Shown: positions 37,133 to 46,866, numbered from the stretch's first letter. The stretch: 64,000 nt of DNA from Alkalihalobacillus sp. LMS39 (GCF_022812285.1 NZ_CP093300.1:4030001-4094000), one strand, 5' to 3'. The notes: generated by a model from the letters alone, not told the origin. Translations and numbers: made by a program.

Positions 37133-38392
37133 TTACCATTTAATTAAAAAGTACTTTTTCTTTCCACGTCGGATAATTGTAAATTGGTTGTCGATTTTAT
37201 CTTCTGCTGACACGACTTTTTCTAAGTCTGTACAACGGTCCCCATTTATATAGACGGCACCATTTTGAATATCTTCACGCCCCTGGCGCTTCGATGGAGA
37301 AATTTTCGCTGCGATTAATAAATCTAACAAAGAGATTTCCTCTTCACCACATTCGTACGATGGTACATCTTTAAATCCTTGTTGTATCTCCTCAGCAGAT
37401 AAAGAAGAAATCGCTCCACTAAACAACGCTTCTGAAATCCGAATCGCTTGCTGTAACGCTTCCTCTCCATGAACAATTTTTGTTACCTCTTCTGCTAGCT
37501 TTTTATGGGCTACACGTTTTTCAGGTGCAGTTTCCATTTCCTTTTCTAGTTCTTCAATTTCTTCTTTAGACAAGAAAGTAAAGTATTTAATGAATTTAAT
37601 GACATCACGGTCATCCGTATTAATTAAAAACTGATAAAACTCATAAGGTGTTGTTTTTGCTGCATCTAACCAAATGGCACCACCCTCTGTTTTTCCAAAC
37701 TTAGTTCCGTCACTTTTTGTGACAAGTGGAATAGTAAAACCGAATGCTTTCGCTTTTTCATCTTCTGTTGCTCTTCTAATCAGTTCTAATCCAGCAGTGA
37801 TGTTTCCCCATTGGTCACTTCCCCCAATTTGAAGGCGACAATTCTCATTTTCATATAATGTTAAGAAATCATAAGACTGTAAAATCATATAACTAAATTC
37901 CGTAAAGGAAATACCTGATTGAATTCTAGATTCAACAGAGTCTTTCGCAAGCATGTAGTTTAGTCCGAAATGTTTTCCAACATCCCGTAAAAATGGAATC
38001 ACACTTAGAGATCCAATCCAATCAAAATTGTTTACCGTTTTCGCCGCATATTCTCCTTCAAAATCAAGAAACTGCTCGAGCTGTCCTTTAATCCGATCGC
38101 TCCATTGTTGAACAATATCGGTTGTATTCAATGTTCTTTCTGCTTTTTTTCCACTCGGATCTCCGATTAATCCTGTTGCTCCACCTACTAAAGCAAGTGG
38201 TTTATGCCCAGCCAACTGGAACCTGCGCAATGTTAAGATTGTTAAAAGATGACCGATATGAAGACTATCTCCTGTTGGGTCAAAACCACAATATAATGTA
38301 ATATTTCCTTTTTCTAATTGCTCTGTTAATCCTTGTTCATCTGTTACTTGGTTTACTAATCCACGATATTGTAATTCTTCCAATAATGTCAT
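37133..38392 (-). CDS. tyrS: Tyrosyl-tRNA synthetase
   Basis: Class I aminoacyl-tRNA synthetase of 419 residues. The HIGH motif is HIGH at 45-48 in GDSLHIGHLL, the KMSKS motif is KFGKT near 231 and an S4-type RNA-binding domain closes the protein (about 350-419). The SD GGAGG precedes the ATG by ten bases. Expression is controlled by a T-box leader with a UAC tyrosine specifier, directly upstream. Confidence 0.98.
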   Translation of the reverse strand: MTLLEELQYRGLVNQVTDEQGLTEQLEKGNITLYCGFDPTGDSLHIGHLLTILTLRRFQLAGHKPLALVGGATGLIGDPSGKKAERTLNTTDIVQQWSDRIKGQLEQFLDFEGEYAAKTVNNFDWIGSLSVIPFLRDVGKHFGLNYMLAKDSVESRIQSGISFTEFSYMILQSYDFLTLYENENCRLQIGGSDQWGNITAGLELIRRATEDEKAKAFGFTIPLVTKSDGTKFGKTEGGAIWLDAAKTTPYEFYQFLINTDDRDVIKFIKYFTFLSKEEIEELEKEMETAPEKRVAHKKLAEEVTKIVHGEEALQQAIRISEALFSGAISSLSAEEIQQGFKDVPSYECGEEEISLLDLLIAAKISPSKRQGREDIQNGAVYINGDRCTDLEKVVSAEDKIDNQFTIIRRGKKKYFLIKW

Positions 38393-38426
38393 AAGTTTCT
38401 TTCCTCCTTAATATATTTGTGTACAA

Positions 38427-38640
38427 ATAAAAAAACGCCATTCAAATAGGGACGAGATTTACACTCGCGGTACCACCCTAATTGAAGACGTTTATCTTCC
38501 ACTCATACTGATAACGGTTACCCCGCCTTTGCTCACCAAAGGAAGCTCCAGGTTGTATTTCACACTACATATTTGTACTAGTTCTCACCACCACTAGCTC
38601 TCTAAAAACGAAACATGCAGGCTACTAATTCCCTTCAACA
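38427..38640 (-). ncRNA. T-box leader (tyrosine) of tyrS
   Basis: The conserved T-box AATTAGGGTGGTACCGCG lies at 38466-38483 (minus strand). The tyrosine specifier UAC is at 38575-38577 in the specifier loop (AACTAGTACAAAT). The terminator pairs AACGTCTTCAATTAGGG with its complement near 38430-38452 and is followed by seven Ts. Uncharged tRNA-Tyr should bind and prevent termination. Confidence 0.95.
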
Positions 38641-38666
38641 CTTTTTCATTTATTATTTGTAATGAT

Positions 38667-38696
38667 ATTTTAATCATAAATTTATATTTCTGTCAA
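38667..38696 (-). promoter_or_regulatory. Sigma-A promoter of the tyrS T-box transcript
   Basis: TTGACA, 18 bp, TAAAAT on the minus strand, about 25 bases before the T-box leader. Five of six -10 bases and all -35 bases fit. Confidence 0.8.
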
Positions 38697-38741
38697 TCAA
38701 AGTGAAGGCCTCCAAAAATCGTATCAGAATCCGTCAGAATA

Positions 38742-38750
38742 TGCTATAAT
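38742..38750 (+). promoter_or_regulatory. Extended -10 promoter of the PBP gene
   Basis: TGC followed by a consensus TATAAT. No good -35 is present at 17 bp, which fits an extended -10 promoter. It is 27 bases before the ATG. Confidence 0.65.
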
Positions 38751-38777
38751 ATGTCTGAACTTTCAGGGAGGTATTTT

Positions 38778-41669
38778 ATGAAAGAATTTATTAAAAACGT
38801 TAATGAAAAGCTAAAGAACTGGGTTAACGTGTTACGAGAAAAGCACATACTTAGGGGCATTGGCGTCACATATCAAGTAACATGGAATTTATTGTTGATT
38901 TTTATCATTTTTGGTGTACTATCGATGTTTTTTGTCGGTGGTGTAGGGGCTGGGTATTTTGCCTCTCTTGTTAAAGATGAACCACTTCGTACGTATGAAG
39001 ACATGAAAAAAGATATTTATAATTACGAAGAGGTCAGTGAAGTGTACTTTGCAAATGATGTAATTGTTGGTGAATTACCAACAGAATTAGAACGCCGCGA
39101 GATTTCGATTGAGGACGTCTCAGAGCATTTAATTCATGCGATTGTTGCGACTGAGGATGAATATTTTTATGAGCATGAAGGGATCGTTCCAAAGGCCATC
39201 ATGCGTGCAACATTTCAAGAATTTGCAAATTCATCTGTTCAAACAGGGGGAAGTACACTAACACAGCAACTCGTCAAAAACCAAATCTTAACGAGTGAAG
39301 TATCGTTTGACAGGAAAGCAACAGAAATTTTGCTTGCGATGCGGTTAGAACAATTTTTCGAAAAAGATGAAATATTAGAAGCTTACTTAAATGTCGTTCC
39401 TTTTGGACGAAATGCAAATGGAAGAAATATTGCTGGTGTTCAAGCTGCTGCTCAAGGAATATTTGGTGTGGATGCAAGAGATTTAAATGTCCCTCAAGCC
39501 GCATATATTGCCGGTCTTCCACAAAGTCCATTTGGCTATACTCCTTTTACAAGTACAGGAGAAGTAAAAGACGATCTTGATGCGGGTATGAACCGAATGA
39601 AGACAGTTTTGCGCCGCATGCATGAAGGTGGCTATATTACTGAAAGCGAATATGAAACAGCATTAAATTACGATATTCGTGCTAATCTAGCAAAACGAAC
39701 TCCAACGATTTTAGACGAATATCCATTTATACAAGAAGAAGCAGAAAAGCGTGCCCAAGATATTTTAATGGATATGATGATAGAAGAAGCTGGAATTGAT
39801 TTAGATGAGCTTGATCATGAAGAAAAACTCGAAGTTCAAAACAGGTATAGAGAAATTGCCAAACGTGATTTACGGCGAAAAGGCTATCGTATTCATACTA
39901 CGATAAATAAAGAAATTTACGATGCGATGCAAGAAGCAATTAAAGATGAGCGTTTCTTCGGTCCAAATAAAGACGGTGAACAAGAAGAAATCGGATCTAT
40001 GTTAATTGAAAATAATACGGGTAAAATTTTAGGATTTGTTGGTGGCCGCGACTTTGAAACAAGCAGCTATAACCATGCCACACAAGCAAAACGTTCAAAT
40101 GGTTCGACAATGAAACCGATCCTCGCTTACGGACCAGCTATGGATGTGGGTGCCGTTCAGCCTGGACATATTATTCCTGATGTTCCTACAAATTATAAAT
40201 CTGATGGTAAACCCGTAAATAATGTAAACCTCGGTCACCGTGGATTAATTACCGTCCGTGAAGCTTTACAAACTTCACAAAATACAACGGCCGTTAGAAG
40301 TTTTTGGAGAACTCCTCACGACAAAGCACGTGAATCCTTACTTAAAATGGGATTTACACTAAATCCGGGTGAACCATATGAAGCAGCAAACCTTGGGGCA
40401 ATGGAAAATAACCCAACAGTTGAAGTAAACACAAACGCTTATGCAACTTTTGCTAACGGTGGACAATACGTAAAATCGTATATGATTGAACGGATTGAAA
40501 CAAAAGATGGGGAAGTTATTTTTGAACATGAATCAGAAGCTGTCGAAGTGTTTTCACCACAAACCGCCTATTTAATGATTGATATGATGCGTGATGTGTT
40601 ACGCGGTGGTACGGCAAGTTATTTACCTGGACGATTGAAATTTAATGCTGATTGGGCAGGAAAAACAGGAACATCTAACTGGCATCATGATATTTGGTTT
40701 GTAGGCACAAATCCGAATGTAACATTAAGTGTTTGGATTGGGTATGATACACCAAAATCTGTAGAAACTCGTCAAGTTGCGGGTTTATCTTACAGCCAAC
40801 GAACACAACAAATGTGGGCAAATATCGCAAATGCTGCCTATGATGCAAGTCCAGAAACAATGGCACCTTCTGAGCGCTTCGAGTCACCTGGTGGAATTGT
40901 CCGCGTTGAAATTTGTGGTATTTCTGGAATGCTACCATCAAAACTATGTCGTGATGCTGGTCTTGTGAAGAGCGATTTATTTAACGCCAAATTCGTTCCG
41001 ACAAAAGTCGATGACAGTTTACAGGAAGCAAAATACGTGTTGTTAAACAACGAACCATATCTTGCGTTAGATTCTACTCCGTCCGAATTTACGTATGATG
41101 GCGTCATGATTAAAGAAGATTATTTTAAAGGCGTTAATATTAAGGAATACATTCCCGAAAATTGGGATAATATCGTTCCTGATCGAAAAGCCGAAGAAAA
41201 CGGTAAAGTTCCAGGTGAAGTAGGCGGTGTTGCGATACGCGGTGACACATTAACGTGGAGTGAACATGGCGAGCGTGATATTGTTGGTTATCGTATTTAT
41301 CGTGCGGCAAACGGAACAGATAATTTCCAGCATGTTGCCAATGTAAAAGGAAGAAATACAACATCACATAAAGTCGGTGGTGGAAAATACGCTTATTATG
41401 TCATTGCTGTTGATGTCGCCGGACAAGAATCAGCGTCAATGAACATCGTGACACAAGATGGTTGGTCTGCAGAACCGGATGAGCCAACCGAAGATGAAAA
41501 GCCGAAAAAAGATGACAAGAAAGATAAAGAAAAAGAAGACAAACCAAAACCTGATCCTAAGCCAAAGCCTGATCCGAAACCTGATCCTAAGCCTGAGCCT
41601 GAGCCAAAACCAGAGCCGAATCCTGGTAACCCAGGCCGTGATGATGACGACGATACTGAAGATTCATAA
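38778..41669 (+). CDS. Class A penicillin-binding protein (transglycosylase/transpeptidase)
   Basis: Bifunctional peptidoglycan synthase of 963 residues. In order: a short cytoplasmic part, a membrane segment (about 37-62), a GT51 glycosyltransferase domain with ATEDEYFYEHEG (catalytic glutamate, near 115), a transpeptidase domain with NGSTMKP (SxxK), SQN and KTGTSN, a fibronectin-III-like domain (about 780-870), then a repetitive tail rich in K, P, D and E. The ATG at 38778 follows GGGAGG. It resembles PBP1A types; I do not assign a symbol. The tail probably threads through the wall. Confidence 0.93.
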   Translation: MKEFIKNVNEKLKNWVNVLREKHILRGIGVTYQVTWNLLLIFIIFGVLSMFFVGGVGAGYFASLVKDEPLRTYEDMKKDIYNYEEVSEVYFANDVIVGELPTELERREISIEDVSEHLIHAIVATEDEYFYEHEGIVPKAIMRATFQEFANSSVQTGGSTLTQQLVKNQILTSEVSFDRKATEILLAMRLEQFFEKDEILEAYLNVVPFGRNANGRNIAGVQAAAQGIFGVDARDLNVPQAAYIAGLPQSPFGYTPFTSTGEVKDDLDAGMNRMKTVLRRMHEGGYITESEYETALNYDIRANLAKRTPTILDEYPFIQEEAEKRAQDILMDMMIEEAGIDLDELDHEEKLEVQNRYREIAKRDLRRKGYRIHTTINKEIYDAMQEAIKDERFFGPNKDGEQEEIGSMLIENNTGKILGFVGGRDFETSSYNHATQAKRSNGSTMKPILAYGPAMDVGAVQPGHIIPDVPTNYKSDGKPVNNVNLGHRGLITVREALQTSQNTTAVRSFWRTPHDKARESLLKMGFTLNPGEPYEAANLGAMENNPTVEVNTNAYATFANGGQYVKSYMIERIETKDGEVIFEHESEAVEVFSPQTAYLMIDMMRDVLRGGTASYLPGRLKFNADWAGKTGTSNWHHDIWFVGTNPNVTLSVWIGYDTPKSVETRQVAGLSYSQRTQQMWANIANAAYDASPETMAPSERFESPGGIVRVEICGISGMLPSKLCRDAGLVKSDLFNAKFVPTKVDDSLQEAKYVLLNNEPYLALDSTPSEFTYDGVMIKEDYFKGVNIKEYIPENWDNIVPDRKAEENGKVPGEVGGVAIRGDTLTWSEHGERDIVGYRIYRAANGTDNFQHVANVKGRNTTSHKVGGGKYAYYVIAVDVAGQESASMNIVTQDGWSAEPDEPTEDEKPKKDDKKDKEKEDKPKPDPKPKPDPKPDPKPEPEPKPEPNPGNPGRDDDDDTEDS

Positions 41670-41686
41670 TGTAGGATATTCTGCAG

Positions 41687-41710
41687 CTCCCCTTTTAGGG
41701 GAGTTTTTTT
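41687..41710 (+). terminator. Terminator after the PBP gene
   Basis: CTCCCC/GGGGAG stem with a 5-nt loop followed by seven Ts. It lies 17 bases past the stop. Confidence 0.92.
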
Positions 41711-41714
41711 GTAT

Positions 41715-41893
41715 CGGACATCTGTTCCGCTATTCATTCTAAAAATGGTTGTTTTTGAATTCTTACGGACATCTGTTCCGTTACATTGCGAAAGAGACAT
41801 CAACATCAACATGTTTTTCATATATAGCGGAACCAATGTCCGTAAACACGGGATAAACAGGAGAAAAAGTAATATTAGCGGAACATATGTCCG
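41715..41893 (+). repeat. Family C four-unit element, copy C3 (179 bp)
   Basis: Forward units begin at 41715 and 41766, reverse units at 41828 and 41879, spacings 51, 62 and 51, identical to C2 and C4. It starts directly after the T run of the PBP terminator. The right end shares GTCCGTAACGA with C4. It lies between convergent PBP and acsA genes. Confidence 0.85.
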
Positions 41894-42077
41894 TAACGAC
41901 TTTCACTTCTACACTTGCCACATTCTTTAACTAAAGGCGGAGAAAATAAAGCACTTTTCGATGGTTACTCTATCTTCAACAGGCATAACCATAGTCGTCT
42001 TCCGGTTATTTCATTCTTCATTCCATTAAACCACGGTATCACCACCCGAATTCAACCTTACCTTCATCTGCTTGATA
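41894..42077. other. Intergenic stretch with no recognisable feature
   Basis: About 180 bases between element C3 and the acsA terminator. Frames on both strands are short and broken, with no SD. It could be remnant coding sequence, but nothing supports a call. Confidence 0.4.
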
Positions 42078-42124
42078 ATTAAAAAAGAGTGGTTCTTCCA
42101 CCATATTTGGTGAAAACCACTCTT
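42078..42124 (-). terminator. Terminator after acsA
   Basis: AAGAGTGGTT/AACCACTCTT stem with an inner CACC/GGTG stem, followed by TTTTTAA on the minus strand. Confidence 0.9.
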
Positions 42125-42137
42125 CTATTTACCATTC

Positions 42138-43853
42138 TTAATCTTCCATTGTTGATAAATCTCCTGTTGGTAAGTCAAGCTCCCATGCTTTTAAGACACG
42201 ACGCATGATTTTTCCACTTCTTGTTTTCGGAAGTTTTTCACGGAATTCAATTTCTCTTGGTGCTGAATGAGCAGCTAAGCCTTTTTTCACAAACAATTGA
42301 ATTTCTTCAATTAATTCTTCACTTGGTTCATGGCCTTCACGAAGCGCAATAAACGCTTTTATAATTTCACCACGAACTGGATCAGGCTTACCGATAACAC
42401 CTGCTTCAGCGACAGCTGGATGTTCGATTAATTTACTTTCCACTTCAAATGGACCTACTCGTTCACCAGATGTCATAATCACATCATCGATACGACCTTG
42501 GAACCAAAAATATCCTTCTTCATCCATATAAGCCGAGTCACCAGACACATACCAACCATCTATTTCAAAATAACTATTGTACTTTTCTTCGTTATTCCAA
42601 ATTGTTCGCATCATGGAAGGCCAGCCTTTTTTAATGGCCAGATTCCCCATCCGATTAGGTGGCAGCTCATTTCCTTTATCGTCAATAATTGCTGCTTTCA
42701 CTCCTGGTAACGGTTTTCCCATTGAGCCCGGTTTAATTTCCATACACGGATAATTACAAATTGTTTGAGCTCCTGTTTCCGTCATCCACCACGTATCATG
42801 GATTCGTAATGAGAACACTTTCATTCCCCAACGAACAACTTCTGGATTTAACGGCTCACCAACACTTAAAATATGACGGAGCGTTGATAAGTCATATTGT
42901 TTAATTAATTCATCTCCTGCACTCATTAACATACGAAACGCAGTAGGTGCACTATACCAAATTGTAATTTTATACTTTTCAATTGTTGAATACCAATCTT
43001 GAGGACTGAACCTTCCACCTCGGACAACATTTGTGGCACCGACTAACCATGGTCCAAAAATACCATATGACGTACCGGTAACCCAGCCTGGGTCAGCTGT
43101 ACACCAGTACACATCATCTTCTTGAAGGTCTAAAACCCATTTTGCGGTTTGATAATGTTGAATCATCGCATTATGAACATGTAAAACCCCTTTTGGTTTA
43201 CCAGTTGATCCTGATGTATAATGGAGAATTAATCCATCTTCACGGTCCACCCAAGTAATAGTTAATTCAGGACTTGCTTGCTGAAGCTGCTTTCCAAAAT
43301 CAATATATGTTTCATCTTCAGTTACATCCTTACCTAAAATTAATACTTTTTCAAGATTAGGCAAATCATCCACAGGAACGCGCTCTAATAATTGTGGTGT
43401 TGTAACAAGAACTTTCGCTTCACTATCTTCTAACCGGTCTCTTACTGCACCTTCCATAAATGCTTCAAACAAAGGTCCGACAATCGCGCCTAACTTGATT
43501 GCCCCTAAAATCGCAAAGTACAATTCCGGTGAGCGCGGCATAAAGATAAATACACGGTCACCTTTCTTCACTCCAGCATTTTTGAGTACATTTCCAGCTC
43601 GGTTAGACATTTCTTTCATTTGAGTAAACGTATATTGTTCATCACGATTTGCATCACTATAATATAATGCAATTTTACTTTTACGTTCCGACTCAGCATG
43701 ACGGTCGATCGCTTCATAAGCAAGGTTCACGTTTCCCGTTTGTCCCCAAGAAAACTCTTTTTCAACCTCTGACCAATCAAACGATTTACATGCTTCTTCA
43801 TAGCTTTTTAAATTATAATTCCCATCTAACGGTGGAAGCGCTTGCAAATTCAT
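42138..43853 (-). CDS. acsA: Acetyl-CoA synthetase
   Basis: AMP-forming acetyl-CoA synthetase of 571 residues used to assimilate acetate. Adenylate-forming motifs are clear: YTSGSTGKPKGVLHVH near 215, WWMTETGAQT near 355, SGERVGPFEVES near 448 and the C-terminal KTRSGKIMRR near 545, whose lysine is the acetylation target of AcuA in B. subtilis. It is divergent from acuABC, its regulatory module. A consensus-like promoter sits just upstream. Confidence 0.97.
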   Translation of the reverse strand: MNLQALPPLDGNYNLKSYEEACKSFDWSEVEKEFSWGQTGNVNLAYEAIDRHAESERKSKIALYYSDANRDEQYTFTQMKEMSNRAGNVLKNAGVKKGDRVFIFMPRSPELYFAILGAIKLGAIVGPLFEAFMEGAVRDRLEDSEAKVLVTTPQLLERVPVDDLPNLEKVLILGKDVTEDETYIDFGKQLQQASPELTITWVDREDGLILHYTSGSTGKPKGVLHVHNAMIQHYQTAKWVLDLQEDDVYWCTADPGWVTGTSYGIFGPWLVGATNVVRGGRFSPQDWYSTIEKYKITIWYSAPTAFRMLMSAGDELIKQYDLSTLRHILSVGEPLNPEVVRWGMKVFSLRIHDTWWMTETGAQTICNYPCMEIKPGSMGKPLPGVKAAIIDDKGNELPPNRMGNLAIKKGWPSMMRTIWNNEEKYNSYFEIDGWYVSGDSAYMDEEGYFWFQGRIDDVIMTSGERVGPFEVESKLIEHPAVAEAGVIGKPDPVRGEIIKAFIALREGHEPSEELIEEIQLFVKKGLAAHSAPREIEFREKLPKTRSGKIMRRVLKAWELDLPTGDLSTMED

Positions 43854-43893
43854 TACACATCTTCCTCTCTACTATGTATTCGTCTCGACTTAT

Positions 43894-43922
43894 ATTATAA
43901 TATATTTGCAATTTTTCATCAA
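43894..43922 (-). promoter_or_regulatory. Sigma-A promoter of acsA
   Basis: TTGATG, 17 bp, TATAAT on the minus strand; the leader to the ATG is about 35 bases. I found no good cre in the 43854-44102 divergent region, although acsA and acuABC are CcpA-repressed in B. subtilis. Confidence 0.8.
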
Positions 43923-44102
43923 TTCTTAAAGTTTACCTTTCAAAATGAAATTGAACCATTTAACTTAACGCATTTTAACTATTTTGTGTCATTTCCATTT
44001 TTAAACTATCTCTTTTATTGTTACACTGTATAATAAAAGTACGAAAACTTTTCATTCAAACAGCAGTGTTTCGCTCGTTTATTATAGAAGGTGGTTATGT
44101 TG

Positions 44103-44735
44103 GTGAACCATATTAAAACATATTTTAAAAGGGAAATACCTTTTGAGGACCGTTACCTAATCCTTGAAGGTCCAATTTCAAAGGAAGACTTGATTCAACT
44201 TGATTTTCATTCTGGTTTAGTTGCTTTTCGGCCGCCTGCCAAACAAAAAGACGCATTAATTGGCATAGCGGATCTCCCAGAAGGAAGAATTAATATTGCT
44301 CGCGATGGCAATACGATTATCGGTTATGTTACATTTGTTTACCCAGATCCAATGGAACGTTGGTCAGAAGGCCAAATGAAAAACTTAATTGAATTAGGCG
44401 CAATAGAAGTGGCTCCAGAGTATCGTGGTGTAAAGGTTGGAAAAAACTTACTTGAGCTTTCCGTTCTTGATGATGCGATGGAAGATTATATTATTATAAC
44501 AACGGAATATTATTGGCATTGGGATTTAAAAGGTAGTGGCCTCTCCGTTTGGGAATACCGTAAAGTCATGGAAAAAATGATGAACGCCGGTGGACTAGAA
44601 TGGTACGCTACAGATGACCCTGAAATTTGCTCGCACCCTGCCAATTGTTTAATGGCGAGAATCGGAAAAAGAGTTGATCAAACCTCTATTCAACAATTCG
44701 ACCAATTGCGATTTAAAAATCGCTTTATGTATTAA
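44103..44735 (+). CDS. acuA: Protein acetyltransferase AcuA
   Basis: GNAT acetyltransferase of 210 residues which inactivates AcsA by lysine acetylation. The acetyl-CoA-binding region is GAIEVAPEYRGVKVGKNLL (near 99-117). I place the start at GTG 44103 (MNHIKTYFKRE): AAGGTGG lies eight bases upstream and the length equals the B. subtilis protein. The ATG at 44097 is only two bases from that SD. First gene of acuABC. A TATAAT at 44029-44034 is a candidate -10, without a good -35. Confidence 0.93.
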   Translation: MNHIKTYFKREIPFEDRYLILEGPISKEDLIQLDFHSGLVAFRPPAKQKDALIGIADLPEGRINIARDGNTIIGYVTFVYPDPMERWSEGQMKNLIELGAIEVAPEYRGVKVGKNLLELSVLDDAMEDYIIITTEYYWHWDLKGSGLSVWEYRKVMEKMMNAGGLEWYATDDPEICSHPANCLMARIGKRVDQTSIQQFDQLRFKNRFMY

Positions 44736-44746
44736 GGAGGCCCATT

Positions 44747-45391
44747 ATGATTATTGAAGATATTATGATAAAAGATGTTCACACTCTACAAGAAACAGCT
44801 ACGATTGAAGAGGCCATTCAAACGCTAGCTAAATTTAAAATTCGTCATGTTCCAATCATAAATGAGGAAAGAGAAGTTGTAGGGATTATTTCTGATCGTG
44901 ATATCCGTGATGTTAGTCCTTCGATTTTCCATTCGGATGAACATAAAGAAGATTTTCAGCTTCCTATCCGAGAGATTATGAAACGCAACGTCTTAACGGC
45001 GCATCCGCTAGACTTTGTAGAAGAAATATCCTCTGTATTTTTTCAAAATCAAATTGGTTGCCTCCCTATTGTTGAAGAAAATCGTTTAGTAGGAATTATA
45101 ACAGAGTCGCTTGTCCTCCATACGATTGTTAAATTAATGGGGGCACACCAACCAAGCTCTCAAATTGAAGTTAAAGTTGAAAATATTACTGGTATGTTAG
45201 CTGAAATTGCAGCCATTTTCAAACGAAAGAATGTGAACATTACAAGTGTATTAGTGTACCCTTCAAAAGATAAACGCTATAAAATTTTAGTTTTCCGAGT
45301 TCAAACAATGGATCCTCGACCAATCATTGCTGAAATTGAAAACGAAGGCTATCAAGTGTTATGGCCTAATTTTCCGGGAGCAACCTTATGA
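44747..45391 (+). CDS. acuB: AcuB, CBS-pair and ACT domain protein
   Basis: Protein of 214 residues with two CBS domains (about 1-60 and 75-135) and a C-terminal ACT domain (about 143-212, beginning EVKVENITGMLAEIAAIFKR). The arrangement suggests binding of an adenosine nucleotide and another small ligand. Its role in the AcsA acetylation cycle is not established. SD AAGGAGG; it lies 11 bases after acuA and overlaps acuC by four (ATGA), so the three are coupled. Confidence 0.93.
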   Translation: MIIEDIMIKDVHTLQETATIEEAIQTLAKFKIRHVPIINEEREVVGIISDRDIRDVSPSIFHSDEHKEDFQLPIREIMKRNVLTAHPLDFVEEISSVFFQNQIGCLPIVEENRLVGIITESLVLHTIVKLMGAHQPSSQIEVKVENITGMLAEIAAIFKRKNVNITSVLVYPSKDKRYKILVFRVQTMDPRPIIAEIENEGYQVLWPNFPGATL

Positions 45392-46572
45392 AACGGGATT
45401 CAGCCTTTATTTACTCTAAAGAACAATTAAAATACCAGTTTCATAAAGACCACCCCTTTAATCATTTACGCTTAACACTCACCTACGATTTGCTCGAAAA
45501 AATGAAAGCGATTACCGACTCTGATATCGTTGCTCCGAGGATGGCAACAGATGAAGAAATTGCACTTATTCATGATGAAGCTTTTATTGATGCCGTGAAA
45601 TTAGCTGGTGAAGGGAAACTAAGCATTGGTGTTGCAAATAATTATGGCTTAGGCACTGAAGATACACCGATGTTCGCTCATATGCATGAAGCCGCTGCAC
45701 TTCTTGTAGGTGGGACTTTAACTGCGGTGGATTTAGTGATGGAAAATAAAGCAAACCACGCTATTAATTTAGGTGGTGGTCTTCACCATGGCTTTCGTGG
45801 GAAAGCTTCAGGCTTTTGTATATATAATGATAGTTCCATCGCGATTGAATATATGCGAAAAAAATACAATGCCCGTGTCCTATATGTAGATACAGATGCA
45901 CATCATGGTGATGGTGTACAGTGGGCTTTTTATGATGATAACGATGTATGTACACTATCGATTCATGAAACAGGTCGTTACTTATTCCCTGGTACAGGGC
46001 ATGTCAATGAAAAAGGACATGGACAAGGCTATGGATACTCAATTAATATCCCGCTTGATGCTTTTACTGAAGATGAATCTTTTCTAGAAGCTTATGAAAT
46101 ATCATTACGAGAAGTCGTTGAATTTTTCAAACCTGATGTTATTTTGACGCAAAATGGAGCGGACAGCCATCATTATGACCCACTAACACATTTATCTGCC
46201 TCCATAAACATTTATAAAGAAATTCCTCGTCTCGCCCATCAACTTGCACATGAATATTGTAATGGGAAGTGGATTGCTGTCGGAGGAGGCGGTTATGATA
46301 TATGGAGAGTCGTGCCAAGAGCATGGTCTTATATTTGGTTAGAAATGACAAATCAAATCGATTTAGCAACTGGTGACTTACCTGAGGAATGGATGAACAA
46401 GTGGAAAGCTGAGGCGAGTCAACCATTACTATCAACGTGGGCTGACCCTACGCCCCTATACCCTGCTATACCGCGAAAAGCAGAAATAACAGAAAAAAAT
46501 AAAAAAACAGTAGAAAAGGCGTTGTCCCATATTCGCTTAGAAATGAATCGTACATCAAAAAACAACAAATGA
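45388..46572 (+). CDS. acuC: Protein deacetylase AcuC (histone-deacetylase family)
   Basis: Zinc-dependent deacetylase of 394 residues which reactivates acetylated AcsA. Class I/II deacetylase motifs: GGGLHHGFRGKASGFCIYND near 126-145, DTDAHHGDGVQ near 168-178 (metal Asp and His) and QNGADSHHYDPL near 252. No sirtuin features. The start overlaps the acuB stop. No hairpin terminator follows before the family C element C4, so C4 may lie within the transcript end. Confidence 0.95.
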   Translation: MKRDSAFIYSKEQLKYQFHKDHPFNHLRLTLTYDLLEKMKAITDSDIVAPRMATDEEIALIHDEAFIDAVKLAGEGKLSIGVANNYGLGTEDTPMFAHMHEAAALLVGGTLTAVDLVMENKANHAINLGGGLHHGFRGKASGFCIYNDSSIAIEYMRKKYNARVLYVDTDAHHGDGVQWAFYDDNDVCTLSIHETGRYLFPGTGHVNEKGHGQGYGYSINIPLDAFTEDESFLEAYEISLREVVEFFKPDVILTQNGADSHHYDPLTHLSASINIYKEIPRLAHQLAHEYCNGKWIAVGGGGYDIWRVVPRAWSYIWLEMTNQIDLATGDLPEEWMNKWKAEASQPLLSTWADPTPLYPAIPRKAEITEKNKKTVEKALSHIRLEMNRTSKNNK

Positions 46573-46630
46573 TTTGAGACTTTGATCAATAAAAACATGG
46601 TAGGTGTCGAGACTAACTCAATTCGGCTAA

Positions 46631-46809
46631 TGGACATTTGTTCCGCTATTTTAAGAAATCATCATATTCACCTTATACTTATGGACACTCGTTCCGTTAT
46701 TTTCATAAAATAGAAGGTTTTTGTCGCTAGATTCATTAACTAACGGAACACATGTCCGAACCTAAAGATAAAAGCCACGTTTTATAATAAATAGCGGAAC
46801 ATATGTCCG
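46631..46809 (+). repeat. Family C four-unit element, copy C4 (179 bp)
   Basis: Forward units begin at 46631 and 46682, reverse units at 46744 and 46795, again 51, 62 and 51 bp apart. The outer pair carries GCTATTT/AAATAGC and the inner pair GTTA/TAAC, consistent with nested pairing of outer with outer and inner with inner. It lies between convergent acuC and mtnN. Confidence 0.85.
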
Positions 46810-46837
46810 TAACGATATCCTTAGCTTAAATCACCCC

Positions 46838-46863
46838 AAAAAAACAGCTAATAAAGTAGCTTG
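46838..46863 (-). terminator. Weak terminator after mtnN
   Basis: Five or six pair stem AAGCTA/TAGCTG with a 6-nt loop, followed by seven Ts on the minus strand, partly inside the end of the gene region. Confidence 0.6.
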
Positions 46864-46866
46864 TGC

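Noticed and set aside
41396-41836. 146-codon minus-strand frame over the PBP tail
   Set aside because: Shadow of the repetitive K/P/D/E codons in the PBP C-terminus; serine-glycine repeats and no SD.
43854-44102. cre site between acsA and acuA
   Set aside because: Scanned for the CG-centred consensus on both strands; no match above chance.
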